DNA from: Talpa occidentalis
Lineage: Eukaryota > Chordata > Mammalia > Eulipotyphla > Talpidae
Assembly: GCF_014898055.3 (NCBI RefSeq)
Contig: NW_023604861.1
Coordinates: 76,396,292-76,460,291, forward strand
Reading direction: 5' to 3'
Length of the DNA: 64,000 nt
Shown here: positions 35,931 to 47,039 of the stretch, piece after piece
Layout: the number at the start of each line of letters is the position of its first letter
Position numbering within the stretch: the first letter of the stretch is position 1
Notes under the pieces: model-generated
What the model was told of the DNA's origin: nothing
What the model saw: the letters and a program-made list of their open reading frames with translations, nothing else
Databases searched by the model: none
Translations under genes and position numbers: made by a program

Positions 35931-36439
35931 TGCTAGTCCTATCCAGGCCACGCAGAGGATGCTTGGGAAATCACTGGTTCATACCGTTATGGAGTAGGCC
36001 CAATATAAAAACGGGTTGCCTGGCTGTGGGTCCTCACCCGCGCTTAAAAGGGACTTATTTATACTCCACTGCAGGCACACACAAAAGGTTAATAAAAGGT
36101 TTATTTACAAGGGAAAGGGAATTGAGGAAATGTACAACTCAGGGAGAAAATAGGGAAATTAAGTTTTTAATGCGTCCTACCCGAGATCCGCCGACCTGGA
36201 AATCCAAAGGCACTCTCAGAGCTGGCCGAGCCCTGTGAGCTGGCGGAGAGCCAAAAAAGGGAATCCCCCAAAGCCTATGAAACCTGACTGCTTAACCCCA
36301 CCCTCTGTTTCCAGCAACCTTCCCTTTGGTGGTGATGGGATTTGTCTCTCCCAATGTCTTTTGGCTTTGGTCTGGAGTGGGGGTGGAGTCCACAAAGCCT
36401 GTATGGAATTAGCTTTAGGACCTCCTTTTCCCCCTAACA
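35931..36439 (-). repeat. 3' LTR of the minus-strand provirus
   Basis: Read on the minus strand, it starts tgttagggggaaaagg beside the polypurine tract (aaaggggggaat) and ends ggactagca. The termini TGTTAG/CTAGCA are near-perfect inverted repeats. The polyadenylation signal lies at plus 36100-36105 (tttatt) and about 150 bp of U5 follows it. About 509 bp. It is the complete version of the LTR at 28491-28846, which lacks U5. Confidence 0.85.
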
Positions 36440-37688
36440 ATTCCCCCCTTTCACTTTTTGCCACCATTTCCATGGTGATGAAGATCAAATATATGGATGT
36501 TGGGATGCAGTCTCAGATGAACATTTTTACCGGGTTCCAGTGTGAAAGAAAACCAGTCCCTCCAGGTATTGTCCATTGTGGAAAGCAAAAGTCCTCCATT
36601 CCTGGAAAAACAGTTCATCAGTCCAAGCCAAAAAAAAACATCTGGAGGCATTAGCCAAAACAAGACAGCAAATATGTCAAAATCATAGGAAAAAAAATCT
36701 TAAAATGGTTCAACTTATGTAAAACACAAATTTTCTCAACCTTGATCCCAAACTTTTAACAGCATAGCAAAAGTTTGCAGACTAAATCTACTTTTAAACC
36801 ATTTTACCTATTTTTGCATAAAATCACAGAGCAGAATAACTAAACAGCAATTTTAGCTGGCTTTGTTGGAATACTCCATATAGGATCAGAGTGAACCTTT
36901 GGCATCCGGTCCATGTAGGCTTCAGGAACAAAGTTGGTCTCATCAGACTCCACCTGGGCTTTCCTCTTCTCAAGGGTACCAGGACTTTATCGTTGGCTGG
37001 GTTGTCCTGTCCTGCCAATGGAGGCAAGCTTCCTCACCTTCTTTGGAGGTCTCTGGAACCCTACGAACAAAGCAAACAGGTTCTCCTCTTCTTGGTTCAG
37101 CTCTGTTTCAACTTTCTGGAAGAACTCTATGCAAAGCCACACAATCAAACTCATGTCCAATTGTTTTTCAGTTTAAGCAGACAAAATCCCTATGGAAGTT
37201 ATGCAAAAACAGACTCTGAGATAAGTAGTAAAAGATTACTACCACTATTTTTATGCCGTGTTGGTATCAAGGGGAGAGAAAATGCAAACACAAGTTAGCT
37301 TTGCTGGAAAAAAAAAAAAAATGCAACCTTGCTGCAGATCCTGGTCACCAAAACAAGAAAACTTTGTGGATTCAGAACAAAATGCAAAAAAAAAAAAAAA
37401 AATTACCAGTATTATGTCAAAGAAAACTTAGTAAATATCAGGTGTATTTCCAGGTCTTTTCAGCCCTTTGTAGGAAAGTTTTACTCTCAACAGTTCCATC
37501 AATAGGAATCTGTTGAGACCTTTTCTCCCTATATTTCCAGAAACAATTTCTGTAGATATTAAACAATTGAAGTATACACTATTACAAGGCGACAATCACC
37601 ACTGACAATTTACATTCATATCAGGTACTGAGAGGTTTTATACACATTTTTGAAAACCACTGTTAACATTTCTGTACATGCCAAAGTT
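36440..37688 (-). other. ERV 3' region between env traces and LTR
   Basis: This sequence is shared with the retrocopy at 24949-25352 and 28211-28490, which shows it belongs to the ERV. Short frames only (for example 36824-37027, 67 aa; 36451-36663, 70 aa). I cannot recognise a transmembrane Env subunit, and several A-runs (37306-37321, 37387-37402) break the frames. Confidence 0.6.
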
Positions 37689-38157
37689 TTACCATTTTCC
37701 CAAGTGACAATGCTTCCCTTCCAGTTTTACTCTACTAGGTAAGCCAAATAGAACAAATTCATCTAATGCCTTTCCCAGGAGGAAAAGGAGAAACTTTGTG
37801 GAGTGTCTCAGGAGCTCTACTGAAGTTCCACAAAATTTCCTTGCATCAGCCAAATGACAGGCTACCAAATTTGTACTTGAATTTAGATTTCTGGGAAGCT
37901 TTGCCATAAATATCAGAAAAACAACAGAAATAACAATATTCAGTCTCTATGAAGGCATCAGCTTAGTTCAGTAGTACAGTGTTGACAATCAAACCATAAC
38001 CTTTAGTTTTTCTCATAACTGGAGACTTCTTTTTTCCCCCAACATCTATGGGCACCGTGTATACCAATTTGTCAACCACTGGAGGCCAAGACAAGGACAC
38101 AAGGAAAGAACATAAAGATATACAACATATAGACACAAAGAGCTCTTTAGTTACCAT
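37689..38157 (-). pseudogene. Possible env remnant
   Basis: Position after integrase is where env belongs. The piece at 37963-38157 (64 aa) begins with a charged start and a hydrophobic run (LFVSICCISLCSFLVSLSW) that looks like a signal peptide. The piece at 37689-37907 (72 aa) follows in the same direction. No cysteine motifs of an Env protein can be confirmed. Assignment is from position and the signal-like run only. Confidence 0.4.
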
Positions 38158-38506
38158 TTATCACGCGTGGGATACCTCATACAACTGCAGTTTCACTCAT
38201 AGGCCAAAGTAACAAAAAAAAAAAAAAAAGCAGAGTAAAAAAAACACCTCAAAGTTAAAAAAAGCAAAAAGTTAAAAGGAAATAACAAAATCAAGATTGA
38301 AAACCTTTCTGTGTAAAAAAAAAAAAATACTGCCAGCATATGCATGATCCTAGATGTTATTTCACGTCTCCTAAACTTTGAAAGGAAGAAGATTGGTTAG
38401 AGCATGTTAGTTTTTTTCCTCAGGGTTTCTTCAGAAAAAAGTGAGTCCTTGGGTATCCTGCAACAATAACTGGAAAAGAAGTCAGTAACATTCAAGATTT
38501 TTTCTG

Positions 38507-38545
38507 GTCTACGGCCATACCACCCTGAACGTGCCCGATCTCGTC
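38507..38545 (+). pseudogene. 5S rRNA 5'-end fragment, tail-less retropseudogene
   Basis: The 39 bases from gtctacggccataccaccct to gatctcgtc match the start of vertebrate 5S ribosomal RNA with one visible change (acgtgccc where 5S has acgcgccc). A perfect 13-bp target duplication, aagattttttctg, flanks it at 38494-38506 and 38546-38558. There is no A-tail. The fragment begins at base 1 of 5S rRNA and stops at about base 39. The host sequence is the end of the ERV pol gene, so the insertion is younger than the provirus. The pol stop codon TGA is recreated at the junction (tct tga with or without the insert). Confidence 0.9.
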
Positions 38546-39152
38546 AAGATTTTTTCTGTTTTTTAAACAAATATCTCAAGTCCTCAGTGGGTTCACAAGA
38601 CCAGTGGGACTTTGTCTCTGGGTCAGTTCCTTCTGGCACTTTCTTAACTCTGGAATGATGTACCCAGGGTTTTATGCCTGCAAGTTTCAAAGAAGTATGT
38701 GTGCTTAGCAAAATGTCATATGGACCAGTCCATTTTTCTGACAGCTGGTTTTGGGCATCCCCACCCTGCCAAGTCTTCAGTAAGACCTGATCTCCAGGTC
38801 TGAAGGGATGCAATGGTTGATCAGGAGGCATACAGATCCTCGAGGTTGCAAAGTTGTGAATTACTGCCAGAACCTCCTGGATGGGTTTCACATATTGTGT
38901 GATCCAGCAATCTTGTGCTATGTCCGGACTGGCTTTCAGAACTGAGGCCTGGAAGGGTCTTCCAAACATAATCTCAAAGGGGCTTAATTGTAGCCCACTT
39001 CTAGGTGCCACACTTATCCGGAGGAGGGCAAGGGATAGTACCTGGTCCCAACAAAGTTGTGTTTCTTGGCACAGTTTTGCTAAGGTTTTCTTTAGGGTGT
39101 GGTTCATTTTTCCTGTTTGCCCAGAAGACTGCGGTCTCCGCACAGCATGCAA
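38544..39152 (-). pseudogene. ERV pol, integrase C-terminal part
   Basis: A 202-aa frame holds the end of the integrase core, starting just after MHAVRR, and a C-terminal SH3/GPY-type module (WTGPYDILLSTHTSLK, then KPWVHHSRVKKV). Integrase inserts viral DNA into the host genome. The catalytic Glu expected just before the Met-Asn near residue 16 is not there; the residue is Gly (GQTGKMN). This frame is shifted relative to the preceding 466-aa frame, with the break at about 39152-39156. The C-terminus ends at the 5S rRNA insertion site. Confidence 0.85.
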
Positions 39153-39155
39153 TTT

Positions 39156-40556
39156 CTAGTTGATCTGTAACGCACTGCTTACTGCCTGAGTAACGTCAGA
39201 GACAACTGCCAGCCCATTATCACTCTGGATAGAGTCCAGCAACCCAAAGCGAGGAATTATCTCCTTCAGCAGCTGTTTTGCAACCTTGGAAGCTTTTTCC
39301 GTCTTTGTGGGAAATGCTTCCACCCATCCCGAGAACGTGTCCACAAAAACCAATAGGTATTTGAAGTTGCCTGTTGTTCTAGGCATTTGTGTAAAGTCCA
39401 CCTGCCAGTCCTCAAAAGGGCATTTGCCCCGATATTGAACCCCAATGGCTTTAGGGTGAGAGTCAGTCTTGGGGTTATTCCTAGCACATAGTTGACAACC
39501 TCGGGTGATCCGTTGTGTTATTTTATGTAAATATGGGCCCTTCAAATATGGGCGCACTGTTTCTAATAAGGCATCTCTCCCATAGTGAGATCCTTCGTGA
39601 AGATGTTTTAGCACCGGGTACACCAGGGCCTCCGGGAGGAGTATCATCCCACGGGAGGTTACTCTCCAAGTGGAGCTGGGGTCAAACTCAGTAAATCCCC
39701 ACGCACGAGCTCTCTCCTCATCCCGCTCGGTGTATTCAGGAGCATACTGAGTCAGGTCCACAAGAGGGATGAGTGCACCCTGGAGGGCAGAACGGGCAGC
39801 GGCCTTAGCCACCCGATCAGCTGCCCTGTTGCCCTTTGCCATGTCAGACCCACCCTTTTGGTGGCCAGGACAATGCATCACGGCAACAGCTGATGGTAAA
39901 GCTATTGCCTTTAACAGGTCCAGGATTTCTAATGGGTGTTTGACATCCTTGTTACTAGCGGTAAGAAGTCCCCGCTCCTTCCAAATGGCCCCATGCATGT
40001 GGAGAATCATGAAAGAATATTTTGAGTCAGTAAATATATTGACTCTTATACCTTTTGAGAGTTCCAACGCACGGGTCAGGGCTATTAATTCGGCTTTCTG
40101 CGCTGATGTACCTGCCGGAAGAGCCTTGGCCTCCACGGTGTTCCGGAGCGTCACCACTGCGTATCCGGCACATCGACGGCCTTGATCCATGAAGCTGCTG
40201 CCATCTGTAAATAGCTCCCACTCTGGGTCTGGCAGAGGTTGGTCAGTTAGATCTGGTCGGCTGGCATACACTGTGTCTATGGTTTCTAAACAGTTATGGA
40301 TTAAAGTGTCACCCTCGGATCCATCTGCATTGCTTGGAAGCAGTGTGGCAGGATTCAGGGAATTAGAAACTGGCAGTTTCACATTAGGATTGTCCAACAG
40401 AGCTGCTTGATATTTTCCCATTTGCCCAGCGGTTAACCAAAGTCCACCCTTCTGCTCCAGCAATGTCAAGACCTGATGTGGCACACACAGTGATGGGCTG
40501 ACCCAATGTAAACTTCTCTGCCTCATGAAGGAGGTCACAAGTGGCAGCCACAGCAC
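39156..40556 (-). pseudogene. ERV pol, RNase H and integrase part, 466-aa open frame
   Basis: The longest open frame of the provirus. Residues about 112-255 are RNase H, with D118 (LFTDGSS), E156 (QKAELIAL), D177 (FTDSKYS) and D247 (NRAADRV) all present. The integrase zinc finger follows with H320, H324, C354 and C357. The core has D387 (WQVDF) and D446 (SDNG). The third acidic residue falls in the next, shifted frame. The first ~90 residues are the RT connection region. Intact active-site residues over 466 codons suggest only moderate age, but translation could only yield a fragment. Confidence 0.88.
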
Positions 40557-40773
40557 GCAAACATGGAGGCCATCCCTTAGTGGTGTGGTCCACTTGTTTG
40601 GACAGATCTACAACAGGCTGCGTTTCTGGCCCCAACAATTGGATTAGTACTCCTAGGCCAAGCCCCTGTCCCTCATGTACATAAAGTCTGAATGGCTTCC
40701 TAAGATCTGGAAGCCCTAATGCTGGTGCTGAGATCAACTTTACTTTAATGCCTTTTGACATTCTGGAGTCCAA
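40384..40773 (-). pseudogene. ERV pol, RT connection segment
   Basis: A 129-aa frame (LISAPALGLPDLRKPF, then QLLGPETQPVVDLSKQ) corresponds to the region between the RT thumb and RNase H. It overlaps the 466-aa frame in another phase; the true coding path switches between them near 40500-40556, so there is at least one frameshift here. Confidence 0.75.
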
Positions 40774-41126
40774 GATAAAGGTTCAGAGTCCAGGCCTTTG
40801 AGAGCATCATATAAGGGTTTTGCTAGTAATCCAAAATTAGGAATCCAAATCCTGCAAAACACAGCCATACCCAAAAATCGGCGCAACTGTTGCCAGTTGC
40901 TGGGGACTCTAAGGGCTGAAATTACCTGTTTTCTTTCTGTCATCAGTCTTCGTTTGCCTTTCTTAATTTCAAACCCCAAATATGTCACAGTTTGTTTACA
41001 TATCTCTGCCTTGTTAGGTGACACCTTGTAGCCACATTCTGCCTGGTGGTTCAGTACCACTATGGTATTTTCCAGACAAGATTCGTAGTCTGGACCTGCA
41101 ATCAATAAATCATCTACATATTGCAA
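40740..41126 (-). pseudogene. ERV pol, reverse transcriptase palm/thumb
   Basis: A 128-aa frame starts at the catalytic YVDD box (MQYVDDLLIAG, residues 3-6) and continues through KRRLMTERKQV and the thumb (LRRFLGMAVFCRIWIPNF). It is out of frame with the preceding piece at 41110-41126, so RT is split by a frameshift right at its active site. Confidence 0.85.
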
Positions 41127-41622
41127 TGATACCCTGGTTTAATTGAACCTTCCTGAGATCCCTGGCCAGTATTTCCCCAAAAATAGTTGGGGAGTTCTTA
41201 AATCCCTGTAGAAGCACAGTACAGCAATACTGGAAAGTGCTCTTGGACTTAGAGTCCTGACACTCAAAGGCAAAAAGCAGTTGATCCTGGACATCTGTTG
41301 GGATACAGAAAAAGGCATCCTTCAGGTCTAATACTGAAAACCACCCAAAGTCACCAGGCATGGCAGTTAATAGGGTGTACGGATTAGGCACAGTGGGAGG
41401 TAAATCCTCAACAATGTCATTAAAAGCCCTTAAATCTTGGACGAAACGGTACTCGCCTGTATGGGGTTTCTTCACTGGCAGAATCGGAGTGTTGTACGGT
41501 GAGCGGCAGGACGGAATGAGTCCATATTGAAGGAACCTTTTCAAAACTGGCTCAATTCCCCTCAAGGCCTCCTCCTTTAAGGGGTATTGCTTCCTCCTCG
41601 GGGTTCTGCTCCCCTCTATCAC
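41110..41622 (-). pseudogene. ERV pol, reverse transcriptase fingers/palm
   Basis: A 170-aa frame holds the N-terminal half of RT: RKQYPLKEEALRGIEPV, SPYNTPILPVKKP, RFVQDLRAFN and the first catalytic Asp in FSVLDLKDAFF (near residue 99). RT copies viral RNA to DNA. The frame ends just before YVDD because of a shift. Confidence 0.85.
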
Positions 41623-41679
41623 TTCTATCTTTACAGGCTCTGCATTCAGCGCACGTCCTGGGGTACCATCAGCCCATAC

Positions 41680-41925
41680 TCATTTACTTACTCTTTCAAC
41701 AATTTCTGGAGGTAAAATTTCACCTTTTGGTGGAACATCTTGAGTAAGTAACATCTGGAACCGCAAAGCATGCTCTGGAGGAAACTGTAGGTGAAGCCTC
41801 TGATTTTTGGGCGAGAATATAATTCGTGCATTGAGCTTACTTAAAAGGTAACGACCAAGTAGAGGGATTGGACACTCTTCCATGTACAGGAAGCTGTGCT
41901 GGAGCTGTGTGGAGAGCTTGTGCAT
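41680..41925 (-). pseudogene. ERV protease C-terminus and start of RT
   Basis: An 81-aa frame contains the protease end word CPIPLLGR (about residues 18-25) followed by linker sequence leading to RT. The DTG active site of protease is upstream and missing. A stop separates this frame from the RT frame at about 41680. Confidence 0.75.
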
Positions 41926-41950
41926 GAGATAGCTGTTAACCTTGATAATA

Positions 41951-42280
41951 CTCTACATGCCTGGAAATGCTATATGACTATGAGCACCTAACTGGCCCTG
42001 TGCTGGCTCTGTCCTTGAACAGTATAAAAAAAGTAACGTCATCCCACTGCCTCTGCTGCCACTACTGTAGCTGTTGCTGTGGCAGCCACAAGCTGGGGAG
42101 TGAAGGGTGGTAATGAGGGGAAGTAGGGGATGAGGGTGGGGAAACGGGTGTAGGAGGGGAAGACCAAAGGGCCACGGCTGCTTGGGTACCTGCTGCAATA
42201 AAAACGTCTTGTCGGGCCTGCCCAGGACTCCCTGACTCTTCTCCCATTTGCTGGCATCCAGAGTATAGAAATTAACAAAG
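41951..42280. other. Unassigned block at the truncated 5' edge of the provirus
   Basis: Proline/serine-rich open frames exist on the minus strand (41953-42198, 42039-42320), but they show no gag zinc knuckle or capsid motif. On the plus strand there is a TATA-like agtataaaaaaagtaac (about 42020) and an AATAAAA near 42198, about 180 bp downstream, which resembles a short promoter-to-poly(A) LTR layout. I cannot decide between a diverged gag piece and a separate LTR. Confidence 0.3.
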
Positions 42281-43551
42281 TGGTTTTATGTATATAAATA
42301 TGCATTAATACATTAAACAATTATTTCATATATAATGCTACATTGTTATATATTTTATAGATAGGTCTATATTAATATTGGACCACTTACATATGTAAAT
42401 AAATATAATATGCATATTTTGTACATAAGAACTATCTTGTGATCATTGAACTGACTGTATTAAAGTACACATTTCCCATTAAGTGACTACTCTTTGTATA
42501 CTGCCCCTATCCCCCAAAAAAACCCAGAGTCATAACTTTCCTCAATCCCCACATGAAGTGAATTCATCTCAACTGGATTAAAACGTGTATGTTTCATCAG
42601 CAGAATTAGCATTGATCTTCCTCATAAGGTTGCACCAGCTTTAACAAACATTTGAACATCAGTGTGCATAAACAATACACAAACTCATGTGACCCTAAAC
42701 CACTTTTGAAAGCTGACTACAGTATAATGTACGAAAGAAGTTAACTAAATTAATTGCTAAACCTGTAGTTCAAACTATTGTACCTTTACATTTTTCTTTT
42801 TTCTTAATTTTCCACACTAAAGCCAGACACAGGCTGAGAAATTACATGTGAGATAGATTATAGATTTAAGGAAAATTTTCTCAAAAAATGCACTGTAAAT
42901 GGTTCTAATTTGGTTGAAGGAGTTTAGATAAAGTTCAAATTTCCATGGTAACTCTTACTTGTTAGTTAAACAAACATTTGTGAGGGAACTCCTATGTGCC
43001 AGTTAACTTGAGGGGTATAGATATTGCTTCTGACTTCATGAAATTGATTATCTAGTAAGGAAGACAAGACATGAACATAAAATATATAATACAGAGTAGA
43101 AAGTGACAATTGCTGTGAGGCAGATGCAGATAAGTTACCACAGGAATTCAGGGAAAAGATAGGATACTTGTATCTAAGGATAGGATAGGAGACCAAGAAA
43201 AGCTGGAAGCAGAATTTTGGCTTCAAACATTAAGAACAGGTAAATTCTGAACAGGTGGAAGAGGACGCAAGAACTAGCAGGACAAAGGTACAGAACCAGG
43301 ATGTGCTGGGTATATAAAGAGAGAGCAGAAAACTTGGGAGTCTACAGTGAAAGGAGTTATGTACCACAACAATGAGAAAATGGGTTGGGCCAGATGATCT
43401 AGGACCTTGTATGCTATAAGGAATTTACAGTTAGTATTATGGCAAAGAGAGAGCGATTAAAGTTTTTGAGCAAAAAAAGTACTGTGAGTTGTATGTATGT
43501 ATGTAGGATTAATCTAAAAATCAAGTATAAAATCATGTGTAAAAAAGGACT
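42281..43551. other. Mostly unassigned; old repeat-like stretch at 42965-43470
   Basis: From about 42965 the order 'tatgtgccag', 'attgatta tctagtaagg', 'gaggcagatg', 'tatgctataagg' resembles a common ancient mammalian repeat, but I cannot name the family safely. The rest is AT-rich and featureless. Confidence 0.4.
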
Positions 43552-43822
43552 GGGGGGCCTCCCTGGTGGCGCAGCGGTTGAGCGCAGGGCTGCTAAGCTG
43601 CCCGCAGCCTCTGCAGTGCCAATCGATCCCCGGTCGCCGGCGAGGGTCCCACATGGCGTGCAGACCTCTCCTGCAGCGCCCGCTGCTCCCCTCAGCAGTG
43701 TACCTCGGTCCTTCTGCTTATTCTGCTCCCCGCTCTGGCTCTGGTGAATTCTCTCACCCTCCCATGCTTCTGACTGTACCCAGTGCTTGTATAAATAAAT
43801 AAATAAATAAATCTTTAAAAAA
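43552..43822 (+). mobile_element. tRNA-derived SINE, 'cactg-gtacagtcag' type
   Basis: Starts ggggggcctccctggtggcg, tail ataaataaataaatcttta. Exact duplication aaaaaaggact at 43541-43551 and 43823-43833. Little diverged. Confidence 0.92.
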
Positions 43823-43833
43823 AAAAAAGGACT

Positions 43834-46001
43834 AGGGAGAAGTGATTAGGTAAGGTTAGAAAAACAGAACTGAATACATATTTCATATTCCTTTAATTGA
43901 TTTATGCCCCAGATAACTAAATTCTATTAAGTTAATACATTTGCAAGCCTCTAGTTGACTGGTAACACCACCAGTAACCTATACCCAAAGATACATAGAA
44001 GATCACCAACTTGCAATAAGAAAGAAATCAATAACATCATAGCCTATGAGTTCAGGCGAGATGATAGGATTCTCTTTCAAATACTTAATTCATCATTAGA
44101 ATTCTTCAGGAAGAGTTCCACAATCTAAAGCTTGAAGAATGCAGAACTCTAGTTACAGAACTTTCAGGGAATTTGCCCCATCTCCAATTTAACTAATAGT
44201 GAAGCCGAGCCCCATAGCTGAACTGACTTGTCAGAGAAACTAACTGGCTAGAAGTCAAATCTCCTGATCTCTGTCCCCACTCCCTAACTCACATTCCTCT
44301 GTGAATACTCTTGGTTGGCTTGAACTGAGGAATCAAAATAAAGTAATTTTTTAGTTCTCTTGGCCTTTAAAGACTTGTTTCAAGTAAACAGATATCAAGA
44401 AAAAAGATAGCTCCCCCAGAAAACTAAAAATCTTCAAGGCATTACTATCTGGTTGGAATCCTGACATACCACACATCTTGTTCATTACTTATCATAAAAC
44501 ACTGAGTTAAATGCAAGGTAGCAATGACTTGACTCTGGAAAATTCTGGTTACTGAAGGAAATTCCTAAGGTCTTACAGAGACTTGTCTCCACAATCTCAA
44601 ACATTGTTTTTTGGAGAACAACAACAATGTTTTCAATAGAATTCAAATAGGATTTCAGGAAGTACTGAAAATCTGCAGCCTATAGTCATTCAGAAACTGA
44701 GGGAAAGGCATAAATCCTTCAAAATTCTGGCACAATCTATTTTCAAAGTTCATTTTCTTTTGCAACAAGCTGCTTGCAGATGCCAAAGAACAGCTCATCA
44801 GCAATGTTGTTCCATTTTACAGGGATGTTTTGGGGGGTGGGAACCTAAGAATGTACGGTGTGATTTTTAAACCTCATGTCCCAAAACCTATATAATCTAG
44901 CTGCTTTTTATTTTAAGGAAACCAAATGTTTGAGATTTGATCTTTGAGTCTACCATGTTCACCGCAGGAACATTAAATTAACCTTATCACAAGAAGCAAC
45001 ATGTAGTTTCTTTAAATGCTGCCAAGACAAAAAAAAAGTTATAGATTCCTTTAAGGGCTCAAAAGTTTTTTCTACGTGTTACTTAAGTCACACAGAGTAA
45101 CAACTATAGGTGCAAAATACCATTTCCATACCTCGCCTGGTGGGTTCATCCTCTGACTCTACTAGGGTAGGGTGTCCAGAAGTGTCTCATGTGTGCTCCA
45201 ACAACAGTTCTCCTGGCTGTCAAAAGGTGCTCACAATTCTCTTCGCCCAATATAAGCAGCTGCTACCAATCCTCCAAACCATATTACCACTGCCCACCAA
45301 AGACATTGTTACCATTACCATAGCTGTTGATGTTATGTTACCATAATTTTACCATAGGTATCAAGGCGGCCTCCAAGGCCTCAAGACCAATGAATGTCAA
45401 GGGCTTCAGAAGTGTTGGGCCTGGTGCCAACTCTGCTGCTCCTGCACTAATATTCATTCACTCCACAGACAGACAAGCTGTACTCCCAGTGTCCTAAGAT
45501 TAGAAAAAAAACAGCTCCTTTAGCTTTTACTGTATATAATTATAGCTGCCCTGGTGTCACTGAATTCAGGTATAAACTAGGAAAGTGTTCATTTAACAGC
45601 TATTTGTTGAATGAATGAATGAATGAATGAATCCACCAAGCTGGATTGCAAATGATCTCAGTGGCATATATCATGATGTACTCAAACATGTTCAGTTTCT
45701 CAATACCTTGGTTTGTTCTTCAACCAGGAATCTGAATTGTCTTATTAATAGAATTTGTAAAGTTCAACCTACCAGAGCTCAGACATGCCCAGATATAACT
45801 GAATCCTAGGGAGGATAAAACTTGGTTCAAACATTACCCTACTTTCTTTATCTTAGAAGGGAGAAAAGAAGAAAACAGAATTGACATACAGACAATACAA
45901 GATTTTTTAATTTTTTCATTTGATTCTTCTGAGGAGTTACAAATTGGCAGCCTGTGGTCACATCTAGCCAGATGACATTTTTTAAGTTCATACAATTTCA
46001 T
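43834..46001. other. Unassigned non-coding sequence
   Basis: About 2.2 kb, nothing recognised except a (GAAT)n run at 45608-45632. The frame at 45110-45346 (78 aa) has no recognisable domain. Confidence 0.5.
45608..45632. repeat. (GAAT)n simple repeat
   Basis: About six tandem gaat units. Confidence 0.9.
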
Positions 46002-46240
46002 TTATTTTTTATTTATTTTTAAAGATTTATTTATTTATGCATACAAGAGATGGGGCATAGGCTAGAAGCGCGGGGGGTGGGGGTTACAGGATTCACCAGA
46101 GGGGAGCAGTGGGTGAGACAGGAGAAGTCTACCGTGCCGTATGGGTCAGTTCCCTGGCTGGGAATGGAACTCGTGCTGCAGTAGCTGCAGATTGCTTCAT
46201 AGTGTTGATGCCTAACCCCTTGTGCCACCAGGAAGGCCCC
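46002..46240 (-). mobile_element. tRNA-derived SINE, diverged
   Basis: Tail aaagatttatttatttatgc, body gggcataggctagaagcgcg, head end tgccaccaggaaggcccc. The body is shortened: the part between accagaggggagcag and the usual acagaacaggcag words is lost. Flanks ttcatacaattt / ttcatatgattt are a diverged duplication. Confidence 0.83.
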
Positions 46241-47039
46241 TAAATTCATATGATTTTAAAAAAAGATTTTAAATTGAACGATATCCAGATGAGTGGTTCT
46301 CATACACAAGCATACAGTAGAATCAAGTTGTTAAAACTGGAGGGCTCGTTAAAGCTCAGATTGCTGGCATCACCCCCAGAGCTTCTGACTCGATAGATCT
46401 GAGTTGTGACCTGAAAATTTGAATTTCTACCCAGTTCCTGATGCATCTGGTGAGGAAACACTGTTTAGAATTTCTGTAATTTTCCCAGTGCCAGCCCCAC
46501 TGTACAGTATCTGACCTCCTTTACATAACTTGCCTGGCCTTGAAGTTTGAAAACTCTGTGAGTCTTAATATTTTAGGTAAAACCCTTTTACAGCCTGAGT
46601 CATGGGATAACTGTACTATCTACTTGTTTCACTTATAACACTTGTGTTACGACCTCACAACCAAATGTTAAGTAAATGATGTTTCTATTACTTAGGTTCC
46701 TATTTTGCATTATGGCTACCACTGACATTTGATTATTTTTGGTATTATCAATACCTCTTCTTTGCACATAGATTTGCTGATTATCAGGTCAGTTCAGAAA
46801 TGGGAAATGAGAAAGGCCAGACACAGTGAATGAGGAAACAATATAATTTTGTCTATATTTAATCCTGTCACTTTTAGAAATAAGTGGTGATTTTTCATTT
46901 TGATATGTATATTTTAACTTTTAATTTATAACTTGATTAAAGAAGAACTATTACGTGATCATTAAATAATGATTAAATTCATTGCTCATAAGCTCAGAAA
47001 TAAGTGAGAGCAATTTAAACTGGTCATACAGAGTACTTA
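46241..47039. other. Unassigned non-coding sequence
   Basis: No repeat or gene recognised with confidence. Confidence 0.5.

Larger units (their letters stand above)
35931..41950 (-). mobile_element. Class I (gammaretrovirus-like) ERV, partial provirus, minus strand
   Basis: In element order (right to left): protease end, reverse transcriptase, RNase H, integrase, env traces, polypurine tract, 3' LTR. The 5' LTR, gag and most of protease are missing. The pol style (YVDD in RT, HHCC integrase, a GPY/F-like C-terminus, protease with LLGR) fits class I ERVs. It is inactive: pol is broken into at least four frames, env is unreadable, and an RNA fragment is inserted at the end of pol. The boundary near 41950 is a guess, being the last recognisable protease text. 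Confidence 0.85.

Noticed and set aside
37689..38157. An intact env gene
   Set aside because: Only short frames in this span; no transmembrane subunit or cysteine motif can be traced.
38507..38545. A working 5S rRNA gene
   Set aside because: Only the first 39 of about 120 bases are present; the internal promoter region is missing.
41951..42280. 5' LTR of the minus-strand provirus
   Set aside because: It shows no similarity to the 3' LTR at 35931-36439, and its TATA/AATAAA layout points the other way.
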